DNA of 64,000 nt from an uncultured Dysgonomonas sp. (GCA_945273835.1 CALYPL010000004.1:57433-121432); one strand, 5' to 3'. Shown: positions 50,257 to 60,391, numbered from the stretch's first letter. Numbers and translations are program-made. Notes: a model not told the origin generated them from the letters alone.

Positions 50257-51672
50257 TTAGTTTTTTAAGTTTTCTGCTATTTTAACAGCTTTAGATAAAG
50301 CTCCCAGTTTATTTTTTACTTCCAATACTTCTTTTTCTAAATCGGATTTTGAGACTATGCCTCCTCCTGCCTGATAGTACAATATATTATCTTTACTCAA
50401 AAAAGTACGGATAGTGATAGCCTGATTTAGATCTCCATTGAATCCTATATAACCGATACAGCCTCCATAAACGCCTCTCATTTGCTGTTCAATATCACGG
50501 ATAAGTTGCATTGCCCGCATTTTGGGCGCACCTGAGAGTGTTCCCGCAGGAAAAGTATCGGCAAAGACATTGATATTATTCTTTTCTTCGTCCACAATGC
50601 CACTGACACGTGATACAAGATGTATTACGTGCGAATAGAACTGTACATTTTTATAGAATTCTACTTTGACATCATGGCAATTACGGCTCAAATCATTACG
50701 GGCAAGATCAACAAGCATTACATGCTCAGCATTTTCTTTTTCGTCTTTTAACAATTCTTCAGAAAGTAAACGATCTTTCTCATCATTACCTGTCCGAAAA
50801 TATGTGCCTGCAATTGGATCGATATAGGCTTTACCTTTCGTTATTTTGCAATGTGTTTCGGGTGATGAGCCGAATATCCGAAACGAACCGAAATCGAAAT
50901 AAAAAAGATATGGGGAGGGATTGATGGAACGAAGTGAACGGTATACTTTAAAGTCATCTCCTGCGAATCGTTGTGTAAAGCATCGTGAAAGGACAATCTG
51001 AAACACATCGCCACGTTTACAATGGGCTATACCTTTTTTTATCATTGCTTTATGTTCTTCATCGTCAATCATCGACTCTTCGTTTCCGACTAACCTGAAG
51101 TTATATGAAGCAATGTTATTGTTATTGAGAATGGCTTCGAGTTCAGGGGTCTTTTCAATATCACCTTCAGGTATATTTTCAACTATCGTCAATTCGTTCT
51201 TCAGGTGGTTGATTATTAATACAAAGCGATAGAATATATAGTAAAACTGTGGTACATCGGCATTATTCAATTTTTTATTGACCGGATTTATATCATCAAA
51301 ATATTGTATAGCATCGTAAGATGTGTAACCAAAAAATCCGTTGATATTAACCGAGTGATCTCCTTCTATTTTAAATTCTTTGACAAAGTCGCTGAACTTA
51401 TCTGTTAACTTTTCGCCATGAGCTAATTCTTTTTTTATTATACTCTTATCGGGATAAGTATAATTAATCTGATTGTCTTCAACTCTGAATTTGGCAATAG
51501 GGTCAATCGCAATGAATGAATAGTTATCTTCTCCTCCATGAAAGTCTGAACTTTCTAATAGGGCAGATTCGGCGAATACATCTCGAACTTTGAGATAAAT
51601 ACCTACGGGGGTTTGCAAATCCGCCAATTGTTTTTTTGTTTTTACATTAATTCTGAAGCTCATGCTATTCAT
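50257..51672 (-). CDS. trpE: Anthranilate synthase component I
   Basis: 471 residues. Converts chorismate with ammonia to anthranilate. LLES at 38-41 is the tryptophan feedback-inhibition site. Catalytic C-terminal motifs are [37 protein letters not shown] and [12 protein letters not shown]. The start could be at 51672 or the second ATG at 51663; both follow the trpB end closely. Overlap with trpB is eight bases from the first start. Confidence 0.97.
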   Translation of the reverse strand: MNSMSFRINVKTKKQLADLQTPVGIYLKVRDVFAESALLESSDFHGGEDNYSFIAIDPIAKFRVEDNQINYTYPDKSIIKKELAHGEKLTDKFSDFVKEFKIEGDHSVNINGFFGYTSYDAIQYFDDINPVNKKLNNADVPQFYYIFYRFVLIINHLKNELTIVENIPEGDIEKTPELEAILNNNNIASYNFRLVGNEESMIDDEEHKAMIKKGIAHCKRGDVFQIVLSRCFTQRFAGDDFKVYRSLRSINPSPYLFYFDFGSFRIFGSSPETHCKITKGKAYIDPIAGTYFRTGNDEKDRLLSEELLKDEKENAEHVMLVDLARNDLSRNCHDVKVEFYKNVQFYSHVIHLVSRVSGIVDEEKNNINVFADTFPAGTLSGAPKMRAMQLIRDIEQQMRGVYGGCIGYIGFNGDLNQAITIRTFLSKDNILYYQAGGGIVSKSDLEKEVLEVKNKLGALSKAVKIAENLKN

Positions 51673-52858
51673 TTATTAGATTGAAATATTTAATATAAGT
51701 CTCCATGTCCTTGTCTCCTCGTCCTGATAAACAAAGTACTACAACATCATCTTGTTTAAACTTTACTTTTTCGAGCGCACCTAATGCGTGAGCCGACTCT
51801 ATCGCCGGAATTATACCTTCAAGTTTTGTCAGTTCAAAGGCTGCCCGCATAGCTTCATCATCATTCACAGCTAATACTGTTGAACGACCTGCTGAAGCGA
51901 GGTAGGCATGAAGGGGACCTATACCGGGATAGTCGAGCCCTGCCGAAATAGAATATGGTTCTTCGATCTGCCCATCTTCCGATTGCATAATTAAAGTTTT
52001 GCTTCCGTGTATAATTCCTAACCGTCCGAGTTGTATTGTCGCTGCAGATTGTCCCGAATCAATTCCTTTGCCTCCGGCTTCGGCAAGTACAATTTTCACG
52101 TCCTCATCATTCAGATAATGGTAAATTGTTCCTGCGGCATTACTCCCCCCTCCAACACATGCTATTAGATAGTCAGGCTTTTCACGACCTTCTTTTTCTT
52201 TCAACTGTTGGCGTATTTCTTTGCTGATAACTGATTGCAGACGAGCTACCATATCTGGATACGGATGAGGTCCGACAGTTGACCCGATTACGTAATATGT
52301 ATCCGACGGATTGCAGCACCAATCACGAATAGCTTCATTGGTAGCATCTTTAAGTGTCATGTTCCCGCTTGTAACCGGCACAACTTTTGCCCCGAGCATT
52401 TCCATCTTCTGCACATTCAATTTCTGTCTTTCTACATCGGTCTTTCCCATATAAATAATGCATTCCATATTCATAAGCGCACAGACCGTAGCTGTTGCTA
52501 CCCCGTGTTGTCCTGCCCCGGTTTCGGCAATTATACGTGTTTTATTCATTCGCCTTGCCAACAATACCTGACCGATTGAATTGTTTATTTTATGTGCTCC
52601 TGTATGATTTAAATCTTCACGTTTCAGATAAATTTTGCAACTATATTTTTCCGATAACCGATTTGCCAGATATAGAGGTGATGGACGTCCTACATAATCG
52701 CGCAAAAGATCATTATACTCTTTCTGAAATGACGGATCATCTATAATTTTCTGATACTTGTTTTTCAGTTCTTCAACGTTTTTATATAAAATTTCAGGAA
52801 TGTAGGCTCCGCCAAAATCACCGTAGTACCCATTTACATCGACATTAAAATTTTTCAT
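51665..52858 (-). CDS. trpB: Tryptophan synthase beta chain
   Basis: 397 residues. Condenses indole with serine using pyridoxal phosphate. The PLP lysine is K90 in [10 protein letters not shown], the catalytic glutamate E112 in AETGAGQHG, and the phosphate site is GGGSNAAG. It is TrpB1-type, of the usual length for partnering TrpA. Unusually for textbooks, but common in Bacteroidales, it is the first gene of the operon. It starts 26 bases after the attenuator terminator. Confidence 0.97.
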   Translation of the reverse strand: MKNFNVDVNGYYGDFGGAYIPEILYKNVEELKNKYQKIIDDPSFQKEYNDLLRDYVGRPSPLYLANRLSEKYSCKIYLKREDLNHTGAHKINNSIGQVLLARRMNKTRIIAETGAGQHGVATATVCALMNMECIIYMGKTDVERQKLNVQKMEMLGAKVVPVTSGNMTLKDATNEAIRDWCCNPSDTYYVIGSTVGPHPYPDMVARLQSVISKEIRQQLKEKEGREKPDYLIACVGGGSNAAGTIYHYLNDEDVKIVLAEAGGKGIDSGQSAATIQLGRLGIIHGSKTLIMQSEDGQIEEPYSISAGLDYPGIGPLHAYLASAGRSTVLAVNDDEAMRAAFELTKLEGIIPAIESAHALGALEKVKFKQDDVVVLCLSGRGDKDMETYIKYFNLINE

Positions 52859-52883
52859 CGAGATATTATTTTTATTGTACGGT

Positions 52884-52919
52884 TATAAAAAAAACCTATC
52901 GTGAGTTACGATAGGTTTT
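52884..52919 (-). terminator. trp operon attenuator terminator
   Basis: On the minus strand AAAACCTATCG and CGATAGGTTTT pair perfectly around TAACTCA and run into a T stretch (complement of 52887-52894). It stands between the leader peptide gene and trpB, the position of a classical attenuator. Confidence 0.9.
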
Positions 52920-52936
52920 GTATTTTCAGTTTTATT

Positions 52937-53023
52937 TTATAAAAAACATATACCAGACCGGCTCACCACACAATAATGTAGTAAGTGCCACCAACGATAA
53001 GTATTTTTTAATAAAAATTGCAT
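52937..53023 (-). CDS. trpL: trp leader peptide with tandem Trp codons
   Basis: 28 codons from the ATG at 53023 to TAA at 52937. The peptide starts MQFLLKNTYRWWHLL, with two adjacent TGG codons (residues 11-12; bases 52988-52993). Just after them CTTACTACA (52977-52985) can pair with TGTGGTGAG (52962-52970) in a 9-bp stem with two G-U wobbles. This gives the pause/protector hairpin. GTGAG of the second arm can instead pair with CTCAC in the terminator loop. This is the expected design for tryptophan-sensing attenuation and probably corresponds to the Bacteroid-trp RNA class. It is too short for usual gene finders. Confidence 0.9.
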   Translation of the reverse strand: MQFLLKNTYRWWHLLHYCVVSRSGICFL

Positions 53024-53043
53024 TTTTCTATGTTTTATTGTTA

Positions 53044-53073
53044 CAAAGTTAAAAAAAAAAACCAAAAGCAAAA
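53044..53073 (-). promoter_or_regulatory. Promoter of the trp operon
   Basis: TAACTTTG on the minus strand (plus CAAAGTTA, 53044-53051) matches the -7 consensus. TTTTG (plus CAAAA, 53069-53073) stands 17 bases upstream as the -33. The transcript would begin just before trpL. Confidence 0.65.
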
Positions 53074-53093
53074 TTTTAGTTCATTTTTTTTAA

Positions 53094-53101
53094 TATCTTT
53101 A
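53094..53101 (+). promoter_or_regulatory. Possible -7 element (TATCTTTA) for the metallophosphoesterase gene
   Basis: TATCTTTA differs from consensus in its last base and lies 28 bases before the ATG at 53130. It is divergent from the trp promoter. Confidence 0.35.
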
Positions 53102-53129
53102 GCCTGTTTTTTAATAATCCCTAAATAAT

Positions 53130-54104
53130 ATGAAACGAATAACTCTACTTTATCTTTTTATTGCATGCGTGACTTTAATGCAAGCACAAAACAAAGCTCT
53201 CACATTCAATCAAAATGGAACATTTAAAATTGTCCAATTCACTGATATTCATTTCAAACCAAATGATAAGAGTTCGGCTGATGCATTAAATATGATATAC
53301 GAAACATTAGAGAGCGAGCAACCTGACCTTGTGGTTTTCACAGGAGACATTATCGGAGGTAAGCCTGCCTCTAAGAGTTTAGACGAAGTTTTGGGAACTG
53401 TAATAGACAATGATATACCTTGGGCATTTGTTTTTGGTAATCACGATGCTGAATATGGCATGAATAAAAAAGAAATAATGAACAAGCTCTCAAGTATGCC
53501 AAACAGCTACACTGAAAATGGTGATCCTAATATATATGGTGTAGGTAATTATGTTATCGAGATTTTTGACAAAAAAAACCAACGTATGCAGATGGTTCTT
53601 TACTTCTTAGATTCAGGAAGTTATTCAACAGTTAAAGGCATTGACGGATACGATTGGTTATCATTCAGCCAAATAGCTTGGTATAGAGATATGAGTGAAA
53701 AATATACATCGTCTAACGGAGGTAAACCTATGCCAGCTCTAGCCTTTTTCCACATTCCTTTACATGAATATACCACAATGTCGCTTGAAACAGATAATAT
53801 TATTGGTAATAAACAGGAAGATGAAAAAGTTGGAGAATTGAATTCAGGGATGTTCACAGCTATGTGCGAATCGGGCGATATGGTTGGTGTATTTGTTGGT
53901 CACGATCATAATAATGACTATATCGGACAATACAAAGGTATTGCTTTAGGATACGGTCGTTATTCAGGTGGAACAAATGAATATAATGATCTTGGGACCA
54001 ATGGATGCCGTGTAATCGAATTTAAGGAAGGCAAACGTGTAATGAAAACTTATATAAGACTAAACGGAGGCGAAAAACTATATAATGTTGAAATAAAGTA
54101 TTAA
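53130..54104 (+). CDS. Exported calcineurin-like metallophosphoesterase
   Basis: 324 residues. A signal peptide ends near MQAQ (residue 20). Metal motifs in order are FTDIH (37-41), FTGDII (about 70-75), FGNHDAEYG (about 106-114), a histidine in FFHIPLHEY and GHDHNNDY (about 258-265). This is the purple-acid-phosphatase/Dcr2-like subtype of the family, acting on phosphomonoesters or diesters outside the cytoplasm. The substrate is unknown. It is probably monocistronic, with a terminator-like hairpin downstream. Confidence 0.88.
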   Translation: MKRITLLYLFIACVTLMQAQNKALTFNQNGTFKIVQFTDIHFKPNDKSSADALNMIYETLESEQPDLVVFTGDIIGGKPASKSLDEVLGTVIDNDIPWAFVFGNHDAEYGMNKKEIMNKLSSMPNSYTENGDPNIYGVGNYVIEIFDKKNQRMQMVLYFLDSGSYSTVKGIDGYDWLSFSQIAWYRDMSEKYTSSNGGKPMPALAFFHIPLHEYTTMSLETDNIIGNKQEDEKVGELNSGMFTAMCESGDMVGVFVGHDHNNDYIGQYKGIALGYGRYSGGTNEYNDLGTNGCRVIEFKEGKRVMKTYIRLNGGEKLYNVEIKY

Positions 54105-54129
54105 TTACCCTATATAAGATATTAAGCAA

Positions 54130-54168
54130 GAGGATGTTTTGCACTAAGCAATTCATCCTCGCTTTATT
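54130..54168 (+). terminator. Terminator-like hairpin after the metallophosphoesterase gene
   Basis: GAGGATG (54130-54136) and CATCCTC (54154-54160) pair around 17 bases, followed by GCTTTATTTT. The radC ATG begins at 54171, right behind it. Confidence 0.5.
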
Positions 54169-54170
54169 TT

Positions 54171-54869
54171 ATGGAAAATAAAATAAAACTAAATATAAAA
54201 GATTGGGCAGAAGAAGACCGTCCACGAGAAAAGCTACTAATAAAAGGTGTATCTTCTTTATCCGATGCCGAATTGATAGCCATTCTTATTGGTTCGGGCA
54301 ATAAGAATGAGACTGCCGTTGAATTATCCCAACGTATTCTACATAGCACCCAAAATAATCTTAATCAATTAGGAAAGCTTAATGTGAAAGAATTAGTCAA
54401 CAACTTCAATGGAATAGGAGAAGCAAAGGCTATCACTATAATTGCAGCTTTGGAATTGGGAAAAAGAAGAAAAGAAGAAAATAGACTTACACTTCCGCAA
54501 ATAAATTCGAGTAAAGATGTTTACAGCATTCTATACCCAATTTTGTCTGATTTGAAATATGAAGAAACATGGGTGTTGCTACTGAATAGATCTAACAAGG
54601 TTATAAGAAAATATCAAGTAAGCAAAGGCGGAATTAGTGGCTCGATAATTGATATACGCCTTATAATGAAAGAAGCTATCGATGCTGTAGCCTCTGCTAT
54701 GATTTTATCTCATAATCATCCTTCTGGCAATATAAAGCCAAGTATTGAAGATGATACTATAACAAACAAACTGAAGAAGGCTGGTCAATTAATGGACATA
54801 CCGCTTTTAGACCACATTATTATCGGCGAGAATTGTTATTACAGCTACAAAGACGAAAGTAGGCTTTAA
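54171..54869 (+). CDS. radC: RadC family JAB-domain protein
   Basis: 232 residues. An N-terminal helix-hairpin-helix region (about 1-100, with NNFNGIGEAKA) precedes the JAB/MPN-like metalloprotease-fold domain (about 105-230). The signature SHNHPSGNIKPSIEDD (from about residue 180) supplies the His-x-His and Asp ligands. Historically called a DNA repair protein; its actual activity is unsettled. Same-strand neighbours suggest housekeeping status, not a phage anti-restriction copy. Confidence 0.93.
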   Translation: MENKIKLNIKDWAEEDRPREKLLIKGVSSLSDAELIAILIGSGNKNETAVELSQRILHSTQNNLNQLGKLNVKELVNNFNGIGEAKAITIIAALELGKRRKEENRLTLPQINSSKDVYSILYPILSDLKYEETWVLLLNRSNKVIRKYQVSKGGISGSIIDIRLIMKEAIDAVASAMILSHNHPSGNIKPSIEDDTITNKLKKAGQLMDIPLLDHIIIGENCYYSYKDESRL

Positions 54870-54899
54870 ACTGAATTAGTTTAATACTTGTTTATTTAT

Positions 54900-54907
54900 T
54901 ACTTTTG
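54900..54907 (+). promoter_or_regulatory. -7 element (TACTTTTG) for the SufT-like gene
   Basis: TACTTTTG fits TAnnTTTG and lies 26 bases before the ATG at 54934. The -33 region is weak. Confidence 0.5.
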
Positions 54908-54933
54908 TAAGCAAAAATAGAGAACTTTATTTT

Positions 54934-55248
54934 ATGAGTGAAATATTAAATATGGAAGAAGAGATTGTACGGATGCTCAAAACCGTTTACGATCCTGAAA
55001 TACCTGTCAATATATACGACCTCGGCTTAATTTACGATGTAGACATTGATGATGACAAGAATGTTACAATCACGATGACTCTTACCGCCCCCAACTGTCC
55101 GGCTGCCGACTTTATTCTGGAAGACGTAAGATTCAAAATCGGGTCAATAAAAGACGTTAATAACGTGATTGTCAATCTTACTTTTGAGCCTGAATGGAAT
55201 CGGGATATGTTAAGCGAGGAAGCTAAACTTGAATTAGGTCTTTTATAA
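54934..55248 (+). CDS. MIP18/DUF59 family Fe-S assembly protein (SufT-like)
   Basis: 104 residues. A single DUF59 domain with the signature VYDPEIPVNIYDLGLIY and the conserved cysteine in LTAPNCPAADFI. It ends in the FEPEWNRDMLSEEAK motif. Proteins of this family help maturation of iron-sulfur proteins. No other suf gene is adjacent. lpxH starts eight bases downstream, so the two share a transcript. Confidence 0.92.
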   Translation: MSEILNMEEEIVRMLKTVYDPEIPVNIYDLGLIYDVDIDDDKNVTITMTLTAPNCPAADFILEDVRFKIGSIKDVNNVIVNLTFEPEWNRDMLSEEAKLELGLL

Positions 55249-55255
55249 AATTCAT

Positions 55256-56092
55256 ATGGAGCGAGACAAAATTTACTTTCTCTCCGATGCTCATTTAGGC
55301 TCGGCTTGGCACAAGAGAAAATTCAAAAGTGAGAATGCACTTATTTTGCCTGATGCCAATAAGTCGAGTTATTCAAAGGATAATTCAAGAGAACATGATA
55401 TTGAACGCAAGCTATGCCGATGGCTTGATTTTGTAAAAAAAGACGCTAAAGCTATATATCTTTTAGGGGATATTTTTGATTATTGGTTCGAATACAAATA
55501 TGTAGTTCCACGTGGTTATACACGATTCTTAGGTAAGATCAGCGAATTGACAGACTCTGGTGTTGAAATTCATTTTTTCATTGGTAATCATGATATTTGG
55601 ATAGATGATTATTTCCGTGAAGAATGCGGCATGATTCTACATACCGAGCCTCTTGTAATGGATTTTAATGGACTTAAGTTTTTTCTTGCTCATGGAGACG
55701 GATTAGGAGACAACTCTGTTTCATTCAAAATATTAAGAAGTATATTTCATAATAAAGTCTGCCGCAAACTATATGCCGCCATACATCCGAGATGGACAAT
55801 GGCATTAGCGCATAAATGGTCTACACACAGCAGGTTAACAGGAGACACTCCACCCTATTTGGGAGAAGAGAAAGAACATCTTGTATTGTTTGCGAAAGAA
55901 CATTTAAAAATTGCCCCAAATATCAACTACTTTATATTTGGACATCGCCATATCATGTTGGATCTAATGCTTAGTATTTCGAGTCGCGTTATAATTCTTG
56001 GTGATTGGCTACAATATTTTTCATATGGTGTGTTCGATGGTGAAAACTTTACTCTCGAAGTTTTTGAAGAAACACATGAGCAAGGTTTTTAA
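55256..56092 (+). CDS. lpxH: UDP-2,3-diacylglucosamine diphosphatase, LpxH-like
   Basis: 278 residues. Calcineurin-like phosphoesterase of lipid A synthesis. Motifs are LSDAHLG (D11, H13), LGDIFDYWFEY (D72), IGNHDIW (N111, H112), AHGDGLG (H146) and FGHRH. The DYWFEY and HGDGLG elements are characteristic of LpxH against other phosphoesterases. A polar segment of about 25 residues (about 23-47, with NALILPDANKSSYSKDNS) lies between the first metal motif and the next helix. It looks like an insertion relative to shorter LpxH proteins. The product works at the inner membrane face. Confidence 0.9.
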   Translation: MERDKIYFLSDAHLGSAWHKRKFKSENALILPDANKSSYSKDNSREHDIERKLCRWLDFVKKDAKAIYLLGDIFDYWFEYKYVVPRGYTRFLGKISELTDSGVEIHFFIGNHDIWIDDYFREECGMILHTEPLVMDFNGLKFFLAHGDGLGDNSVSFKILRSIFHNKVCRKLYAAIHPRWTMALAHKWSTHSRLTGDTPPYLGEEKEHLVLFAKEHLKIAPNINYFIFGHRHIMLDLMLSISSRVIILGDWLQYFSYGVFDGENFTLEVFEETHEQGF

Positions 56093-56123
56093 ATTTTAAT
56101 TATAGGTATTTAACAGATCGGAA

Positions 56124-56600
56124 TTACTTATAATCTTCTGGTGTAATCAAGATTTCAGCAAAAATTTTATCCTCCGGATCACGATAAACATAAAGAAAAG
56201 GCATTTTATCATTAAATAATGTAGTAATACGATGCTCCTCCTTCAAGAAATTCACCAAGTCAGGTTTATTTATCGCCACAAAATCATCAATAGCAATTTG
56301 TGGTTTCTCAAGTAATACAAATAAATATTTAACAATACTATCTGAATATTCAATTTTATCAATTCTGATACTTCCTGAGAGATTTGTAAATAAATGAGCA
56401 CTTAACTTCTCTAAAACTTCGCTGTATATTTTATCCTTATTTTGACTAAATTTCATTACATCATGATATATTTTCTGCGATGTTTCGAGGTTTTCCAAAG
56501 CCTTCTTTTGGGATTCTCGGTCTTTAAAATGTAACCTAAAAAGCATGAGAAATGCAATTATTAGGAATAAAACACCGATTAATCTTCGTTGCTTATTCAT
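56124..56600 (-). CDS. Membrane-anchored hypothetical protein, paralogue of the upstream lipoprotein
   Basis: 158 residues. An N-terminal hydrophobic helix (about 8-21) acts as an anchor. The rest ends DKMPFLYVYRDPEDKIFAEILITPEDYK, aligning with the end of the next protein upstream (YFIYRTSDGKNYAEVKIMPEDYK). The shared middle is DKIEY, a Pro-rich strand, and a KPxLxxxLK helix. Function is unknown. The two genes are 22 bases apart and arose by tandem duplication, then diverged in how they are anchored. Confidence 0.8.
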   Translation of the reverse strand: MNKQRRLIGVLFLIIAFLMLFRLHFKDRESQKKALENLETSQKIYHDVMKFSQNKDKIYSEVLEKLSAHLFTNLSGSIRIDKIEYSDSIVKYLFVLLEKPQIAIDDFVAINKPDLVNFLKEEHRITTLFNDKMPFLYVYRDPEDKIFAEILITPEDYK

Positions 56601-56622
56601 AACTTACATTAAGATAAAATTA

Positions 56623-57003
56623 TTATTTATAATCTTCGGGCATAATCTTTACTTCGGCATAGTTTTTACCATCACTTGTGCGATAAATAAAATATATTGT
56701 AATTTTATCATCACGAAACATCTTCATTTCTGGTTTATCTTTCAGCGATTTTATTAATTCCGGCTTACTTATTTCCATAAACTGATCAGACGGTATTACA
56801 GGTTGCTCTGCAAAAGTGTAATAATACTTAAATTCTCCGTTTGCATATTCAATTTTATCCATAGTAATTCCTTCGGGAAAAGTCATTGGAAGTGTAGAAC
56901 TAATCCGCGCAACAGCTTCTTCGTATTTTTTATTTTTACCTTCGCAATTAAGCAGACCGAATGTAATACTAATTGTCAGTATCAGATAAATAGCTTTTTT
57001 CAT
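56623..57003 (-). CDS. Small hypothetical lipoprotein
   Basis: 126 residues. A lipoprotein signal ends in GLLNC (C20). The mature domain of about 100 residues has MTFPEGITMDKIEYANGEF, ISKPELIKSLKD and a C-terminal AEVKIMPEDYK. It shares these positions with its downstream paralogue. I do not recognise the family. It lies behind the gapA terminator and probably has its own promoter in the 92 bases upstream. Confidence 0.8.
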   Translation of the reverse strand: MKKAIYLILTISITFGLLNCEGKNKKYEEAVARISSTLPMTFPEGITMDKIEYANGEFKYYYTFAEQPVIPSDQFMEISKPELIKSLKDKPEMKMFRDDKITIYFIYRTSDGKNYAEVKIMPEDYK

Positions 57004-57092
57004 GTGAGTAAATATAGTTTGTAAATGTTAAATTTTGTAGTTTAATGAGCTTATGAGGAAGAAACTATTGGTTAGTTGTAGAAAACATATGT

Positions 57093-57124
57093 AAAAAAAC
57101 GTCTCATAAATTATGAGACGTTTT
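57093..57124 (-). terminator. Rho-independent terminator of gapA
   Basis: AAAACGTCTCAT and ATGAGACGTTTT pair perfectly around AAATT, and the minus strand continues into T residues (complement of 57093-57099). It lies 20 bases after the gapA stop. Confidence 0.9.
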
Positions 57125-57143
57125 CCTTTATAAAAGGATATTA

Positions 57144-58160
<1,017 letters not shown>

Positions 58161-58214
58161 TTATTTAGTTAAAAAATCAGGTTAATTCTTCACACAGACA
58201 CTTAAAAAACAATT

Positions 58215-58267
58215 ATAAATATGTTCTGCAGCATATTTATGTATTTTCTGAAATGCTTACAAATATA
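58215..58267 (-). promoter_or_regulatory. gapA -7 element and 5' leader hairpin
   Basis: TATATTTG on the minus strand (plus CAAATATA, 58260-58267) is a -7 match about 110 bases before the gapA start. Just inside the predicted leader, ATAAATATG and CATATTTAT (58215-58223, 58232-58240) pair perfectly around an 8-base loop containing CTGCA. It would form a 5' end hairpin that could stabilise the mRNA. Confidence 0.5.
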
Positions 58268-58402
58268 ACAAAAAAATAAGAATCAAGTTTCCTATATTAA
58301 TTTATTTTCACTACAAACTAAGCTGATTTTTATACGAATAATTTACACTCGTGCAGTTTTGCAAAGTAGAGTTTACGATTTACATATTTTGCATTAAACT
58401 AA

Positions 58403-59413
58403 TCACAACCAACCATTTTGTTTATACCAATCCACCGACTCTTCAAGTCCTTTTTTCAGACTGTATCGTGGATTAAAACCCAAGTCCGCCTTCAATGGCT
58501 CAATATCGCACTCCCAATTACGCTGTTTCATTATTATATATTTGTCACGATTAAGGGTAGAAGCCTTTTTGGTTAATTTAGATACACCTTCGGCTGTTAT
58601 TGAAACTATTTTAAGCAACCATAGAGGTACTTTCAAACTCAACACATGTTTTCGTCCAATAACCTGCTTCACCAAAGCCGTATATTCCTTATCGGTGTAA
58701 ACATCACCATCCGTAACAAAATAAGCCTTGTTTTCTATCTGACTGTTTATCGCCAGATACGCTGCATCTACAAGATCTTTTACATAAATAAAAGTAAGAT
58801 GCTGGGACTTAAACCCGACACCTACATCAAGTCCACTTCTGACTGTTTTTAACATCAGATAATAATCTTTTTCGCGAGGACCATACACACCTGTGGGACG
58901 TAATATTATATAAGGAAAAGCACGTTGCGACTGAAGATACAATTCTGCCTTACGTTTACTTTTGCCATACTCCGTATTAGGATGAGGCTCATCAGTCAGT
59001 TTAATTGGTGTATAATTCACCTCATCACCCATACCAAATGCGCTGAGACTGCTCATCAACACAAATTTATCCGGAATATTATCGGATTGAATTAACGCAT
59101 CAATCAAATTAACCGTATTTTGGTAGTTTATTTTATCGAATTCCTGATAATCCAAACACTTAGTAACCCCGGCATTATGTATAACATAGTCAAATTTACC
59201 ATATTCAACAGCAAAATTTTTCAGTTGATCGCTCAACTTGAATCTGTTTCCATAATCCAAATCAATGAAATGAATTCTTTTATCCTGTAAATAATCCTTA
59301 TTACTACTCTTACGTATACCAGCCCAGACTTCGAAGCCTTCGGACAAACCTTTTTCGACAAGAAAACTCCCGATAAATCCACTTGCACCTGTAACCAATA
59401 ATTTTTTAGCCAT
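58403..59413 (-). CDS. NAD-dependent epimerase/dehydratase family protein (extended SDR)
   Basis: 336 residues from the ATG at 59413, which begins MAKKLLVTGASGFIG; an adjacent ATG at 59416 is equally possible. The frame is open upstream but that part is not family-like. Cofactor motif TGASGFIG (8-15), VIHNAGVTK, MSSLSAFG and the catalytic YGKSK (Tyr-x-x-x-Lys) are intact. LRPTGVYGPRE and a C-terminal domain with NPRYSLKKGLEESVDWY follow. It resembles nucleotide-sugar epimerases or cinnamyl/3-beta-HSD-type reductases; the substrate is not determined. Confidence 0.87.
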   Translation of the reverse strand: MAKKLLVTGASGFIGSFLVEKGLSEGFEVWAGIRKSSNKDYLQDKRIHFIDLDYGNRFKLSDQLKNFAVEYGKFDYVIHNAGVTKCLDYQEFDKINYQNTVNLIDALIQSDNIPDKFVLMSSLSAFGMGDEVNYTPIKLTDEPHPNTEYGKSKRKAELYLQSQRAFPYIILRPTGVYGPREKDYYLMLKTVRSGLDVGVGFKSQHLTFIYVKDLVDAAYLAINSQIENKAYFVTDGDVYTDKEYTALVKQVIGRKHVLSLKVPLWLLKIVSITAEGVSKLTKKASTLNRDKYIIMKQRNWECDIEPLKADLGFNPRYSLKKGLEESVDWYKQNGWL

Positions 59414-59629
59414 CATTATAATAATGTATGAAAGTAAAAATCTTCTTACCTTCTGAAAACCGAAAAATAATTTGAAATTATGGATGCCAATAGTCATCTT
59501 AATCCCAACACCAAGCGTCACAGCCTAAATATATGACAAGCAAAGATACTTAAAAAAGAAAAACAGCAAAGCTATTACACAATAGCTTGCTAATCATGAA
59601 AAATAATTAGATTATTAACAATTAAAAAG

Positions 59630-59660
59630 TTTGCAGATTTGAAAAATATGACTAATTTTG
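59630..59660 (+). promoter_or_regulatory. Promoter of rpmB (TTTG-N19-TAATTTTG)
   Basis: TTTG (59630-59633) and TAATTTTG (59653-59660) with 19 bases between match both consensus elements. The rpmB ATG is 54 bases further on. The rest of the gap from 59414 shows nothing else. Confidence 0.75.
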
Positions 59661-59714
59661 CATCCCGATTTGAGTTGTAAAATATAAAAAATAATATAAA
59701 AATACATAGCAACA

Positions 59715-59954
59715 ATGTCCAAGATTTGTCAAATAACAGGAAAAAAAGCTATGGTTGGCAATAATGTTTCTCACTCTAACAAGAAAACGAAACGCAAGTT
59801 TAACGTCAACCTGTTCAGAAAAAAATTCTTCTGGGTAGAGCAAGACTGCTGGATCAGCCTGAATATCTCTGCTGCGGGACTTCGTACAGTTAACAAAATC
59901 GGATTGGACGCTGCATTAAAGAAAGCAGCTGAAGCCGGATATCTTAATGCATAA
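59715..59954 (+). CDS. rpmB: 50S ribosomal protein bL28
   Basis: 79 residues, basic, with [21 protein letters not shown] and [30 protein letters not shown]. bL28 lies near the 50S E site. This is the form usual in Bacteroidota, without a CxxC zinc pair. First gene of the rpmB-rpmG-DUF4295 group. Confidence 0.97.
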   Translation: MSKICQITGKKAMVGNNVSHSNKKTKRKFNVNLFRKKFFWVEQDCWISLNISAAGLRTVNKIGLDAALKKAAEAGYLNA

Positions 59955-59973
59955 ATTATAGGAGAACCGAAAA

Positions 59974-60162
59974 ATGGCAAAGAAAGCAAAAGGAAACAGA
60001 ATCCAAGTTATATTGGAATGCACAGAACACAAAGAAAGTGGCATGCCGGGGACTTCTCGCTATATCACTACTAAGAACAGAAAAAATACAACAGAAAGAC
60101 TTGAATTAAAAAAATACAATCCGGTCCTTCGTCGTATGACAGTACACAAAGAAATTAAGTAA
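59974..60162 (+). CDS. rpmG: 50S ribosomal protein bL33
   Basis: 62 residues. It begins [20 protein letters not shown] and contains [24 protein letters not shown]. Only one cysteine is present, so this is a zinc-independent (C-minus) form. Follows rpmB by 19 bases and precedes the DUF4295 gene by 14. Confidence 0.97.
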   Translation: MAKKAKGNRIQVILECTEHKESGMPGTSRYITTKNRKNTTERLELKKYNPVLRRMTVHKEIK

Positions 60163-60176
60163 AACAAGCATAAACC

Positions 60177-60335
60177 ATGGCAAAGAAGACAGTCGCAGGT
60201 TACCGTGACCCTTCGTCAAAAGACGGGCGTAACTATACCAAAGTTATCAAAATGGTTAAGTCACCTAAAACAGGAGCTTACACATTTAAAGAAGAAATGA
60301 TACCTAACGAATCTGTACAGAATTACTTCAAGTAA
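60177..60335 (+). CDS. DUF4295 family small protein, ribosome-associated by context
   Basis: 52 residues, from ATG at 60177 to TAA at 60335. It begins MAKKTVAGYRDPSSKDGRNY, is lysine-rich, and ends ESVQNYFK. The family is, to my knowledge, restricted to Bacteroidota and always sits after rpmG; a ribosomal role is likely. Its lysine-rich composition matches the flanking L28 and L33 proteins. A terminator follows 20 bases on. Confidence 0.9.
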   Translation: MAKKTVAGYRDPSSKDGRNYTKVIKMVKSPKTGAYTFKEEMIPNESVQNYFK

Positions 60336-60355
60336 TTTCAGACCCGAAATATATT

Positions 60356-60391
60356 AAGCTTCCTACATTTAAATGCAAGGAGGCTTTTTTT
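60356..60391 (+). terminator. Rho-independent terminator of the rpmB group
   Basis: AAGCTTCCT and AGGAGGCTT (60356-60364, 60378-60386) pair with one G-T wobble and lead into a run of T. Confidence 0.85.

Noticed and set aside
59414..59521. N-terminal extension of the epimerase by 36 residues
   Set aside because: The nucleotide-binding fold starts at the ATG at 59413. The extension is not conserved in type and would put unrelated residues before the first strand.
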